The notes: a model not told the origin generated them from the sequence alone. A stretch of 64,000 nucleotides of DNA from Siphonodentalium dalli (GCA_032622095.1 CP136061.1:53827762-53891761), one strand, 5' to 3'. Shown: positions 35,460-46,998, counted from the stretch's first letter. Numbers and translations: made by a program.

Positions 35460-36683
35460 ATGAGCTCCATTCATGTTACCAAAGGATGTGGACGTCGTGA
35501 AACGACCATGTCTAACATACTTGCTGGCGCGACCTCTATTACAAACAAACTTATATCACAGGTTCGCAGATTAGCTGTAACTGAACCCTCCGTGGGAATT
35601 AATGACATCACAGAAGACGACCAACCGGACGACGACGAGACAGACGAAAGTTGCTCATATGTTGATCGCGATCTCGGAAATTTGACAGGTGAAACGACTG
35701 GTGTAGACAAGAGTGGATTCATACGCCCGACTGATGTCGAATTTGCTGAATTTCACTTGGTTGAGAAACGTGACAAGAAAAGGCCCACTTCACCGCTGAG
35801 AGCTAGATCATGGTCGAACATCACACGTGTTGGAATTCGGAATTCTACATTCGGTCAAGAGAATAAAGTTCCCGAGAAGATGACTCCACCGGCTACAAGT
35901 GGAGGATTAAAACAATTAATATCGCATTGTCAGTCTAGTCACAGTAATCCTGAGATAAACTCCAATTCACCAAAAAGCAGCAAGAAGAACTGGAATGAGC
36001 ACAACAGTACAAATAGTATCAAACAACACGTGGATGTACATACAATCAATGCCAAGGTCATTAAAACCCAAGGGCAGGCGCACATTATTGTTCAACTTCC
36101 AGGTAGTCGCCACGATATAACGGTCGTTACCGATGTAAGTGGGTTATTTTCTGATATACAATACGATAAGTTGGATGCTGGTCGCACATCACATGTGCCA
36201 AAATTGGCATCTATGGATGTACCGAAACCACCAGTTGATTGCCAAACATTCAAAGAAGGCGCCAATGCAGCCCACGGAGAACTAATGAACGGAAGCGACA
36301 GAGGGGTGGATAATATACGCAGCAATTACAAAGCACGTAACAGTAATGACACACTAACGACATATGGGCATACTATGGATCAGCTCGATGGTAAGATAAG
36401 TCACAGTGTTCGAAAAAGGCAACGATTTACTCAAATGCGTGAAAACGCGAGAAGTATTGACGACGAACTACATGTATCAGTACGTGCATATCAGGGGGCA
36501 AACTACATTGGCAGTAAGGGAGGGCATGGTCCTCGAACGAGAAAAACATTGTTACAGAATTACCATAAGGCACACAGCGTTGATTGTGTACTATGTGGTG
36601 ACGGAACGAGCGGCAAGATAAGCAATATCGACCCCGAAGATCGTCTTTATGCAGGCGTGCCCGCTTGGTGGAATGGTATCTAA
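35460..36683 (+). CDS. Unrecognised protein, single long exon
   Basis: An open frame runs 35259-36683. I prefer the ATG at 35460 (MSSIHVTKGCGRR; 407 aa) because the first 67 codons look like untranslated leader and the AAAATGA context is better. A further ATG at 35508 is also possible. The product is hydrophilic, with an acidic patch (TEDDQPDDDETDES), Ser/Asn-rich central segments, basic KRQR and RTRKTLLQN stretches, and a C-terminus ending AGVPAWWNGI. No transmembrane segment, signal peptide or family motif is seen. A CRE-like TGACGTCA lies near 35010. It is long for a chance frame in AT-rich DNA. It may be a lineage-specific gene or the main exon of a longer one. It overlaps an antisense frame at its 3' end. 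Confidence 0.5.
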   Translation: MSSIHVTKGCGRRETTMSNILAGATSITNKLISQVRRLAVTEPSVGINDITEDDQPDDDETDESCSYVDRDLGNLTGETTGVDKSGFIRPTDVEFAEFHLVEKRDKKRPTSPLRARSWSNITRVGIRNSTFGQENKVPEKMTPPATSGGLKQLISHCQSSHSNPEINSNSPKSSKKNWNEHNSTNSIKQHVDVHTINAKVIKTQGQAHIIVQLPGSRHDITVVTDVSGLFSDIQYDKLDAGRTSHVPKLASMDVPKPPVDCQTFKEGANAAHGELMNGSDRGVDNIRSNYKARNSNDTLTTYGHTMDQLDGKISHSVRKRQRFTQMRENARSIDDELHVSVRAYQGANYIGSKGGHGPRTRKTLLQNYHKAHSVDCVLCGDGTSGKISNIDPEDRLYAGVPAWWNGI

Positions 36684-37014
36684 TCCAGAACGAACTAACT
36701 TTATATTTGGTTACTGAAGTCAGATCGCGAATACAGGAATGCATGTTAAGGCTATACACTTTTCGTGCGAGTTCGACGTCCGGTTGTTCATGAGACAGCC
36801 TTACCGGCATTGCATCAGTCTGGAATGGACAATAAACGACAAAGGTGCCATTGAAGATGTTTGTTTCTAGGTTCATGCGCAACAAATTCATGGATTGTTT
36901 AGAGCGATCCTGGTCAAGTGGTCCTGCTAATATGCCATGATAATGGTGGTCATGCTGCATTGCTATGATGCGGGTAAGACACCTAATAGAACCAGTATTA
37001 AAGATATTTCGCAA
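36684..37014 (-). CDS. Possible coding exon on minus strand
   Basis: The minus-strand frame reads CLTRIIAMQHDHHYHGILAG, then MNLLRMNLETNIFNGTFVVY and DVELARKVYSLNMHSC, with balanced composition and good hydrophobic spacing. A possible acceptor TTCTATTAG lies just before GTGTCTTACCCG (about 36983). The frame continues into the antisense of the 35460-36683 ORF, where it is probably not coding. No partner exon was identified, so this is only a candidate. Confidence 0.22.
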
Positions 37015-37233
37015 TAAATGTTTTGATATGCTTGATACGCATAATGTATTTTCATGTAAATGTTCAGATTATCAGAACACTGCGAAAAAGACAAATTGAA
37101 AACATATAACGGTACTTTTTGTTAACAGCATTAGTTTGCCCTAACAGCATAATAGCAATTAAGCAGCACCAGCCGCATCATAGCACACTAGGAGGACCAC
37201 TTGACCAGGGGTGTAAATGTAGGTATAAATTAA

Positions 37234-37755
37234 AGATGGATTATCTCTTTAAATAACAAATTTGAAATAGTTGCGTGGGTATAAAATAATAAATATGAAC
37301 TGAAGACCCCTGTCCGGAAAGGCTTCTATCAATTAATATTGATTTTATTTCGAATATTTTATTGGGCCCGTTTATTTGTATATTTTTAGACCAGACCATT
37401 CGGGTGATACCATATAGCGATATAGAGAGCATTGTGGTGTTCCTATGGCTACGTACCGAGCGTCAAATGTCCCAGATTGATTGGTTGTATTGTTTTATTC
37501 CATAGATATAAGCGATAATGAGTATAATTAACCTTTATTTGTAATAAAATTACACAATAAAATTTCTGGTCTCTGTTAACAGTAACCACTATTGTTCGTT
37601 AGCTAAACAACCACACCTTTTTAGACCAGAAAATGTTCGAAATAAAATTAGTAATAATCGATAGAAGCATTTCCGGACAGGAGTCTTCGATTCAGATCTA
37701 ATATTTTATACCACGGTAACTATATAATACATGTTTACAAAGAGATAATCCACCT
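37234..37755. mobile_element. TTAA-flanked element with long inverted arms
   Basis: TTAA (37230-37233) precedes AGATGGATTATCTCTTT; AAAGAGATAATCCACCT precedes TTAA (37756-37759). A second inverted block, GAAGACYCCTGTCCGGAAA, is mirrored at 37300-37370 and 37620-37700. 522 bp, non-coding. The ends begin AGRTGG, reminiscent of but not identical to the AGGCCC ends of the large transposon. Confidence 0.7.
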
Positions 37756-37763
37756 TTAATATA

Positions 37764-37973
37764 TAACGAGGTTATGCCAACCCCAGGCTGAGTGCACCCC
37801 ATTTGGGAGTCAGCATGATGTGGATTGTCATATATCCATGTCTTGCTGACCCTTAACTGGACAAGTAACTGACCTTATGCACTTGATGATTCAATCCTAT
37901 TTATGATTATTTTTGTATCTCCTGTATTCTTGTATAATGAATGCACTTTTGCCAATAAATTATCTATCTAACT
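37764..37973 (+). mobile_element. 5'-truncated LINE tail with 12-bp target duplication
   Basis: The insert ends GCCAATAAATTATCTATCTA, a LINE-type 3' end, and is flanked on both sides by ACCTTTAATATA (37752-37763 and 37974-37985). The left copy overlaps the terminus of the TTAA element. The LINE therefore landed after that element had inserted. Confidence 0.75.
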
Positions 37974-38311
37974 ACCTTTAATATAATACAATTTGAACTC
38001 GGCAGAATTTCGACCGACACACTCTATGAAACAACAATACCTGAACATAATTAAGGAATACTGTCGGGTTTTCCTATTGTAATTACAACGTAAAGCTTAT
38101 AACGAATCAAAAACTTACGCACTTATGAGCAGTTTGTAATTCGGAGACATAAACTCATTTTCATTCCCGCCCGCGCCGCGGGTGTATATCATCTCGCTGT
38201 TATGGCGAGATGACAGGGCTATGGGGATATTTCGCGGAACAACACACTTGCGAGTTATTTTGGGAAATTGTAGTAGAACGAAGACTAATGTCCTATTATA
38301 TAACACAAAAG

Positions 38312-39803
38312 GTGACATCTACGGAAGTCTATTAGGGCCATTTAATTTTTGTTATATAGTCATTAAAATATTTCCTTTATTTAATTTTTTATATATATTC
38401 ATTAAAATATTTCCTTTTTTTACTTTCCACTTGGGAGATAACTTTTCTCCCGGGAATTAACTTTTCTCACAGGGAGATAACTTTTATCCCGGGAATTAAC
38501 TTTTCTCACAGGGAGATAACTTTTCTCCCGGGAATTAACTTTTCTCCCAGGGAGATGACTTATCTACCAGGGAGAAAACTTTTCTCCCGGGAATTAACTT
38601 TTCTCCCAGGGAGATAACTTTTCTCCCGGGAATTAACTTTTCTCCCGGGAATTAACTTTTCTCCCAGGGTGAAAACTTATCTCCCAGGGAGAAAACTTAT
38701 CTCCCAGGGAGAAAACTTTTCTCCCGGGAATTAACTTTTCTCCCAGGGAGATAACTTATCTCCCAGGGAGAAAACTTTTCTCCCGGGAATTAACTTTTCT
38801 CCCAGGGAGATAACTTATTTCCCAGGGAGATAACTTTTCTCCCGGGAATTATCTTATCTCCCAGGGAGAAAAGTTAATTCCGGGAGAAAATGTTTCTCCC
38901 TGGGAGATAAGTTTTCTCCCTGGGAGATAAGTTAATTCCTGGGAGAAAAGTTATCTCCCTGGGAGAAAAGTTAATTCCCGGGAGAAAAGTTAATTCCCGG
39001 GAGAAAAGTTTTCTCCCTGGGAGATAAGTTATCTCCCTATGAGAAAAGTTAATTCCTTTTTACTTTCTTTTTTTACTTTCCACCTGGGAGATAACTTTTC
39101 TCCCGGGAATTCACTTTTCTCCCAGGGAGATAACTTATCTACCAGGGAGAAAACTTTTCTCCCGGGAATTAACTTTTCTTCCAGGGAGATAACTTTTCTC
39201 CCGGGAATTAACTTTTCTCCCGGGAATTAACTTTTCTCCCAGGGAGAAAACTTATCTCCCAGGGAGAAAACTTTTCTCCCGGGAATTAACTTTTCTCCCA
39301 GGGAGAAAACTTTTCTCCCGGGAATAAACTTTTCTCCCAGGGAGATAACTTATCTCCCAGGGAGAAAACTTTTCTCCCGGGAATTAACTTTTCTCCCAGG
39401 GAGATAACTTATTTCCCAGGGAGAACACTTTTCTCCCGGGAATTAACTTATCTCCCAGGGAGAAAACTTTTCTCCCGGGAATTAACTTTTCTCCCAGGGA
39501 GATAACTTATTTCCCAGGGAGAACACTTTTCTCCCGGGAATTAACTTATCTCCCAGGGAGAAAAGTTAATTCCGGGAGAAAAGTTTCTCCATGGGAGATA
39601 ACTTAATTCCTGGGAGAAAAGTTATCTCCCGGGGAGAAAAGTTAATTCCAGGGAGAAAAGTTATCTCCCAGGTGGAAAGTAAAAAAAAGAAAGTAAAAAG
39701 GAAATATTTAATGAATATATATAAAAAATTAAATAAAAAAGGAAATATTTTAATGAATATATAACAAAAATTAAATGGCCCTAATAGGCTTCCGTGGACA
39801 TCC
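38312..39803. mobile_element. Foldback element filled with CTCCC palindrome minisatellite
   Basis: Inverted arms of ~110 bp (GACATCTACGGAAGTCTATT... at 38314; its mirror ...GGCTTCCGTGGACATCC ends at 39803) flank arrays of 19-20-bp units: TTTTCTCCCGGGAATTAAC, TTTTCTCCCAGGGAGATAAC and TTATCTCCCAGGGAGAAAAC. The arrays alternate in orientation: forward 38422-38865, reverse 38866-39055, forward 39070-39545, reverse 39546-39671. The inner cassette including the TTTTTACTTTCCACYTGGGA edge is therefore duplicated. Each unit is itself palindromic. Confidence 0.85.
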
Positions 39804-40182
39804 AATGTTTTTCTGTGGATATTTTCCAATATTAGTAATATAACCAAGACATCAGGTATCATTTGCAGAAGCTGTAATTTAATTTCGGTAATTATACAAC
39901 AAACTGTTTTACACGAAATATACGACAAATCAAAATAGGGGAACGACCGTTAACAGGTCACAGAAACTACTTTGATAAGAGGATTATTTAACAATGTCTG
40001 ACGTTGCATGTCTTTTACTAGATACATTTTATTCCGATGCCTTCCATTTACTGAAGCTTATGCGTAGGGCCAGGTAGCTCGAGTAACTCTTGTGGTGACT
40101 ACATGTAGTAGCGTTCTTTGGGAATCAGGGAGCTAAATGTGTTCCAGAGTCGGGGAGCGAGTACACCGTGGAATGCTAAAGG
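39804..40182 (-). other. Spacer with LINE C-terminal scrap
   Basis: On the minus strand near 40170-40090 the frame reads LAFHGVLAPRLWNTFSSLIP, the usual ...PRLWN.L.. end of a LINE reverse transcriptase. Nothing else is recognised. Confidence 0.45.
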
Positions 40183-40578
40183 TGAAGGTAACTGAAGAAT
40201 GACCTTCACCTGATACATGTGACACGTTATTAAATGATGACATCGTGTTTATTTGATTTGTACATCATATCTAAATAATTTAAACTGGTGAATTAATGGG
40301 GGAATGGATTTTTGTGAGTGGGAAATTGATTTAACTAGCTGCTGTAGTTCTGGGTTTTTCCAGACCAAATTTGGTTGTGGGATAGCCCTGTCGTACACTT
40401 GGGGATTTATTTTAAAAAGTAAACACATTACCTATGATTTGTCATGCATTTTCGTTATCAACTGGTGTCAATCTAGCTGGGTAAACACCACTGGAATAGC
40501 CTGTAGGCTTCAATTCAGAAAATTCGGTCGAAACGTTAACACTGTCGCCTGTGGGAAACCATTTAGCTCAGTGATTCC
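40183..40578 (+). repeat. Host repeat, copy 1, with empty TTAA target
   Basis: GAAGGTAACTGAAGAATGAC through CAGTGATTCCT. The segment CGAAACG-TTAA-CACTGTCGCC (TTAA at 40536-40539) is uninterrupted. In copy 2 the same phrase is split by the 16.8-kb transposon. The two copies differ at only about a dozen positions over 390 bp. Confidence 0.92.
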
Positions 40579-41424
40579 TATAAGAAAAAATTGAATTTTA
40601 CGAAATTTCACGTTTCGCAATGACAAGTTGTTAATTTCATATTTTCTTATTTTCAAATGATAATGGCGACATGTTGGACAGATTTAAAGAAGAAACTCCT
40701 GGATCCGTATGTAGATAGTAAAGAAAGTGATAAATCTGGGAATTATGCATGGGCAATAGGTACCATGAGGGGGTCATGGGGTCTAAAGCCCCCCCCCATT
40801 TCGAGGTGTGCTAGCCCCCCCCCCCCCCCCCCCCCCCCCCCATTGGGGAAAGCTGACAGCTTCCGGCACCCAGTAGCCCCTATCAGGGATCGTATCCCCA
40901 CCCCAAGTGGGGTGTGATGGCATCAACACTAGTATTACTGCCGTGCAAGACTGTCATGGCAGGTCTGTTAAACAGACATTATGTACTGCCATCTGGTAAA
41001 ATTGCATGCCTTTGTATCATTATGTTTAGATATTTCAATTGACTTATGGTTGCTTCATATTGCTATTAAAGTATTTTTAATTTAAATTTTCTGTTAATTT
41101 TGGTAAATTTTTATTATAAATTGCCAAATTCTGCACGAAAATCGTTCAAATTTGATATCACTCTCAAAATGTAGACTAACATTTCCTCTTCAATTTAATA
41201 ATATTATGGTGTATCAGGGCATATTTCAGTTTGTACGAGATACATCAGCTAAAAAGATCTTAATTTTTGGGGTTTTTTTTGACGATTGACACTAATTTTC
41301 AGGAGACCTCATATTGAAAAATTAAAACCAATACTACCCGATATAACCCATTTTTGGTTTCAGTAAGGTCTATATTTGGATAAAATAACTATAAGAAACG
41401 CTGTGTGGTACCCATATGCATATA
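40579..41424. other. Spacer with C-rich tract
   Basis: A run of 27 C residues lies at 40815-40841, preceded by another run of 9 C. The proline-rich open frame across it is not credible as a gene. The rest is AT-rich, without features. Confidence 0.5.
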
Positions 41425-41783
41425 TAGAAGGTAACTGAAGAATGACCTTCACCTGATACATGTGACACGTTATTAAAGGATGACATCGTGTTTATTTGAT
41501 TTGTACATCATATCTAAATAATTTAACCTGGTGAATTAATGGGGGAATGGATTTTTTGTGAGTGGGAAATTGATTTAACTAGCTGCTGTAGTTCTGGGTT
41601 TTTCCAGACCAAATTTGGTTGTGGGATAGCCATGTCGTACACTTGGGGATTTATTTAAAAAAGTAAACACATGACTTATGATTTTTCATGCATTTTCGTG
41701 ATCAACTGGTGTCAATCTAGCTGGGTAAACGCCACTGGAATAGCCTGTAGGCTTCAATTCAGAGAATTCGGCCGAAACGTTAA
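41425..41783 (+). repeat. Host repeat, copy 2, left part (interrupted)
   Basis: It matches copy 1 from GAAGGTAACTGAAG up to CGAAACG-TTAA, ending at 41783. The transposon starts at 41784. The continuation of the repeat is at 58580-58622. Confidence 0.92.
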
Positions 41784-41806
41784 AGGCCCACTTAATTTTC
41801 GAGTCA
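41784..41806 (+). repeat. Left terminal inverted repeat
   Basis: Perfect reverse complement of 58557-58579. Similarity does not continue inward. Confidence 0.95.
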
Positions 41807-42058
41807 TAAAATTTTAGAATTTTTTTTCATTATATTTTGCATCCATTTTGGATACAAAAAGCTATAGACATAGATTTGCCGACATTATCCGGTCGAAAAA
41901 GAACATATCAATAAGAAAATCGATATTATATTGTCGAAGTATCGATCATTGTTCTGAGCTCGACTGTAGAGTTGACTGTATCATGACTGTATTCGTGAAA
42001 TTTTCCGAGCGTCGCCGAACATTTTCGCCGATGTTCGGAATCGGCTTAATTAGATAAG

Positions 42059-42066
42059 TCACGTGA
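42059..42066 (+). promoter_or_regulatory. E-box TCACGTGA upstream of the P2X7-tail gene
   Basis: This palindromic CACGTG site lies 81 bp before the start codon and within 283 bp of the transposon end, where the promoter must be. Binding is inferred. Confidence 0.35.
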
Positions 42067-42146
42067 TCTAGATGATACACCTGTGAAAAGTAAAACAACA
42101 GTGCTTTGTCTCCAGCTTCATCGAGTGATCAAAGTATTTATTCGCA

Positions 42147-45100
42147 ATGTCGGTGAGTGCTATTCTATTATTCAAACTATTGTATTATGCTGTGATCAAT
42201 TTTGAGAGTTCCTCACAAAGAAAATACGATCTGCAAATGTCAATCGAACGGCGACAGCTTCGGAATGAATTTCCTAATTTCGTGTTAACCTAGTAGTAGG
42301 GATCTACGTACTTTTAGCGATTTCAGTTCATCTATTGACACAACATAACTTGTTATTCTAAGTCAATTATTCTAAGTAGCAGGTTGACAAATAAGGAGTT
42401 TAAACTTGTACATGTACGTCTCCGGGAAATATAACAATCTAGCTACAATGCCTGAAATCAACCATTCTTGTAGACTTGCCCCTGACATAAAACTTACCCA
42501 CTGGAGTGTATATTGCTGTATTCAGCGAGAATAACTGAAATCAGTTATTGTGGCAGAATGTTTACATTTCTCAGACCTGGTCAAGTGACCAATGTTGAAT
42601 GGTAATTTCCATTAAAATGTAGCTCAGCAAAAGAGTTATATATTTCTGGGTGTTTCTTTGTGCAGTATAATGAGTATTGGAACAAGTTGTCTTCGACCAA
42701 AAATAAAATAAGACAAATTTAATAGCAATGACATGTGGTCAATTCCTGTTAGTTTCACTTATTTTTTTTCAAACATTATAATTCTAATATTTCTCTTTCA
42801 TTTTTCTACAGTCAGATGGTTCAGCTGAAGACACCGGATGTAGCGGGGGAGAAAGTGGTGATACTGGAAATTCTAGTTCTCCAGTCGTACCAGAAGAAAG
42901 GACGAGACGGACTAGCAGAACAATCAGGAGGCCCCTCCGTCTGCAAAGTGAAGGGTACTCAACACCCACATCGAGTTCCCCATTGACCGTTCCCACGTCT
43001 AGGGGAAGGGGTAGGCCTGCCAGGGGAAGTGGTTCTACAGCACGAGGGACAGGGCGAGGTAGAGGCCAGACTCAAGATCCTGCCAGGGGAAGGGGTTCTA
43101 CAGCACGAGGGACAGGACGAGGTAGGGGCCAGACTCAAGATAGAGAAGTCGCGGTAGTGGCAGGACCCAAGAAGAAGGCGAAAAAGAGAAGTAGGAGCGA
43201 CATTGAGCGCGAGGAGGATGCGGCAATTGCAGCATCCATCGAAGCCGAGAGAAAGCGAAAAGAAGATTTTGTGACGGTAATTTTTTTTTTTATATATTAT
43301 TTGCTAACAAGAAGACAAAATTAACAGAGAACAAGATATGTACTAGTATGTACTAGTGACCATACATGTATAAGCCAACATTAAAATGTTACATTTTCTC
43401 GCTATTCGTAATTTGATATTTCAATTACACACACTTGAAACGACATTTGATGTCTTACAACAGCGTTTTGACCTTTTCCACAATACTCTATATAACTCTG
43501 CATTATGGACGACATCAGATTTCAGGCCATCCAAAATGAATTTTGTTTTAGCATTGTTTCTCCCAGAACAATGAGGGGATGGGAAATTTAATCTTTTTGC
43601 TAATGTGATCTAAAACGTTTGATGGTATTCATCTTCATTTCTCCACAGGAAAAAATACAACAGATGGATACCGACAGACTAATGGGTCTATGCTTGCAGA
43701 TGGCAAGTGCCCATCCAGCTATGGTTTTTGACCTGCTGGACAACACACCCATGCGTGGTGGTTACCATCCACCTGAAGGTAGCACCTCCCCCAATTGGTG
43801 TACCTGCGGCAATTGTAGAGAGATGCCGCAAGAAATAGAAAAATTATGCTGCAATAGGGTGCCTGAAGACTGCATATCTGTGTTACCTGTGAGTATAATA
43901 TATCATTTATCACACAACCACTCAAAAACTGATGATATAAATATAGGGAAAAATCCAAATTCAAACTCAAATTCAAACCTTTATTGTCATACATCCCCGG
44001 TTTAACTACTTTACATCATACATATATATTACTGTTAATACTGTACATGCATGAATAGAAAATTTGTTAATCGTTTCATGTGCATTCTCCTATGTATGCA
44101 CGGGAGCCTCACATACCAGTATATGATAGATTGCACTGGCTTACATGATGAAATATATTATTGTTAGGCGAATGTATTCTCTTATATATGCGAGGTGCCC
44201 TATGGGCGACGCATATATAAGATAATTATGCATTGGCACAAGTTTCTCACAAATAAATCAGGAAGCACCAGTCATCAAAAGATTAAAATATTGTGGCACA
44301 ACAGTTCTAACATTAATTAAAGACATCTTATGTACTTTTTTGGGTGCGTGAAACTGAGAAGTTACTATTCGGATGCTATGCCAACTGGAGAAATGTAACA
44401 CTACTAATATCGCCACAAATTTCAAGGAAATCGACCATACCACTCAATAGAAAACATTATCTGAATTACACGCTTAAGTGTAAATATTTACATCTCGATT
44501 CGGGATGGATGCATCTATTGCCGATAAACAAACAGAAATGATTTCGCCATCGAGAGTCATTGCATGTAATTGATATATAAGAATCATGTTGTGTGTTGTC
44601 ATTTTGAATTAATATTTGTAAAAATTTAACAAGATCATTCTGAATTTCTATTTGAGCACCCTACCGGAGTGTTTCACATCACTTTAAATGAATATGAACA
44701 AAATAGACTCATTCACTTGATACCTCAAATAAAACCTAGATTGGGTAATTAGCACATTGACTGCCACTATAAATTAACTTGTTGAACATGGTCCCATGAG
44801 GGCTACTACATGTATGTGTAATGTAGGTTTTACACGCCACATACCTACCCCAACCATATCAGTTTGGTTATAATATATAATAGAACACTTTTTGTTGAGT
44901 TACCAGTTATAAATCACCACCCTGCCTTAGTGTGATATCTTTTAGCTCATCTGGTTCTATGTTTATTACAAATCTCGTCATTATTTCACATGCTTTATAA
45001 TTGGTTACATTCTGGCAGTGGTAAAATTTGTAAATAACCGGCTATGGTGGAAACATGTACATGTAAATGCTTGTGGCTTGTTTGCCGAGGCAATGAATTC

Positions 45101-46926
45101 AAACCCATGGCAATGAGTGTACTAGTGTGTAGATGTATATATAAATTCATTAATCGTGTCTCGTACAATTGTGTCAACCAAAAGCGAATGGTGAGGCGTG
45201 TTACAAAGATACCACAAGATAACTTGTAAATGGGACAGGACTGAATAATCTCGTGGTTAAACAAATAATATGTTTGTGACATCTTAGATTACATTGAATG
45301 AACAATTGTTTTATTAAGATTTATTTATCGTGTCTTATACATGCTGTACAGTTAGTTATACATGATTTGCGAACATCTGTTAATCACTCTACATCACCTA
45401 AGTTGTCAAAAAAGTTATATTTGTTTACCTTTTTTAATGAGGTTACTGATAACACTCAGCTAGCACCAGTTAAGGAACACTGATAAATTCCATCCCAGTT
45501 GCAGTTACAAGTTATCTTGTTGTAGCTTTTTTACTTTGACACATTTTGGCATCATATAGCCCAATATTGGTCGAACCTAGATCATGCCATGAATCTCTGA
45601 GTACTCTGACTAAATCTCGTAAAGATCATATTCCACCAGCGACATTTTTTCTATGGGCATTAGTCAAAGTAGAGATTCATGGCATGATCTAGGTCGAACC
45701 ATCCCACCTACATACATAAAATATCGCACCAGTTAAGGAACACGGGTAAATACCATCCCAGTTGCAGCTTACAAGTTATCTTGTTGTAGCTTTTTTACTT
45801 TGACACATTTTGGCATCATATAGCCCAATATTGGTCGGACCTAGATCATGCCATGAATCTCTAAGTACTCTGACTAAAGCTCGTAAAGATCATATTCCAC
45901 CAGCGACATTTTTCTATGGGCATTAGCCAAAGTAGAGATTCATGGCATGATCTAGGTCGAACCATCCCCCCCTACATACATAAACTATCAACTGCTGGGT
46001 AGCAAAACATGCAGTCCCTTGTTGGTATACAAGTTTATATTACATGTACCCTTTAGTTTTCGGTAGTGAACACGTTAAAATAGGTCAATAAATACGCAAT
46101 ACTTATTGTACCGGTACATGTATATGACTCAGAAACCCTATTGTCAACATAGAGTGTTTGCTGTTGAAAATAATACGCACCGTTTCATCCCAAAGTCATT
46201 GAAAATGTATTTGAGAGGTTTACATTGGATTACTTCTAGACTATTAAAGTTCAAACTTGGGTTTCCATTTGAAATATTGACCACTGCAAGATATTACTGT
46301 GCCAAGTTTGGCCATAGGCCTGTTACAACAGTGTATGCTTTCGTAGAAGACTGACTAACATACTGGTACTGTTTCATGGGAATTAATGCCAGCGCCATTG
46401 TGCTTGCTACTTGGGATTTCATGCTCACTCAATATAAACTAAGTTTGACATAACAATAACTTATTGCGATTCAGCTGACAGTGAGTCGGTCATTGTTATA
46501 GTTACCCAAGTTTGAACTTTTTTCAATAAGAGAATATATATTTACATCTTCATTACCATTTTTGGCATAAAAATAAATTACTGATAGTTACTGATAGTTT
46601 TTCATTGGAACTAATACTGTGTATTTTAGACATATTTTTGATTTAGAAAACAAATTTTTCTGCAGGGCATGGAGAGTATCGTGTTGGATGAAGGAGTACT
46701 AATGGTGGCTCGCGCGTATCGAGGGACATCATTTAACCTCCCAGATCCAGACCCACTAAAGTCCAACAGACATACCGCATACAGACAATTTATTCTGTGG
46801 CGCCATGGCCGGCTAGGCAGAGGCGTCAGGAGAGTTATTCCATCCTGTTGTGTCTGGAAAATAAGAGACAAGTTTCCTGACCCGTTCGGCCAGTACAAAG
46901 GATTTGATGCCGGACGTCTCTTGTAA
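42147..46926 (+). CDS. P2X7 intracellular (ballast) domain protein, transposon-encoded
   Basis: Four exons, all with GT-AG borders and all phase 0: 42147-42152 (only Met-Ser), 42812-43276, 43649-43888, 46666-46926. Together they give 323 aa without a stop. Residues 3-157 are Ser/Arg/Gly-rich, with a GRGRP AT-hook-like core, two near-identical 22-residue RG repeats, a KKKAKKRSR basic patch and a charged [15 protein letters not shown] helix that resembles a ubiquitin-interacting motif. Residues 158-323 are the cysteine-rich P2RX7_C domain. They contain [20 protein letters not shown] (Cys208, 210, 213, 224, 225), Cys232, [13 protein letters not shown], and [20 protein letters not shown] (Cys298, 299). 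In P2X7 this fold binds zinc and guanine nucleotide. No membrane segment or channel part is present, so it is probably nuclear or cytosolic. It may bind DNA or assist transposition; the role is unknown. Confidence 0.88.
44085..44288. mobile_element. Degenerate piggyBac-type MITE, copy 1
   Basis: Contains the family hairpin TTCTCTTATATATGCGAGGY with its mirror CGCATATATAAGATAAT and ends near GGAAGCACCAGTCATC. It lies in intron 3 of the P2X7-tail gene. The left end is eroded. Confidence 0.5.
44290..44720 (+). repeat. Dispersed repeat in intron 3 of the P2X7-tail gene
   Basis: 44538-44720 matches the reverse complement of 14660-14843. The part at 44320-44440 (CTTATGTACTTTTTTGGGTG...) and the GTTTCACATCACTTTAA block near 44670 recur at 49310-49460. 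The latter lies in the last intron of the transposase gene. Confidence 0.55.
45464..45990 (+). repeat. Tandem duplication of 263 bp, each with an inverted repeat
   Basis: Units start CACCAGTTAAGGAACAC at 45464 and 45727. Each contains CTAGATCATGCCATGAATCT and its mirror ~100 bp apart. They lie in intron 3 of the P2X7-tail gene. Confidence 0.85.
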
Positions 46927-46998
46927 AATTAAAATTGCTCTTTAGTGAATCGTTTTTGAAGCCTTGAATTAATGAACTGATAATTGTTTTGGCTTTAA

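Noticed and set aside
39566-39928. 120-codon minus-strand frame
   Set aside because: It reads through the CTCCC minisatellite and the foldback arm; composition is dictated by the repeat.
40657-40917. Proline-rich open frame
   Set aside because: It is created by a 27-C homopolymer and another C-run; probably low-complexity or mis-assembled DNA, not a gene.
42147-46926. A true P2X receptor gene
   Set aside because: No membrane segments or ligand-binding ectodomain exist upstream; only the intracellular tail domain is encoded and the start lies inside the transposon end.
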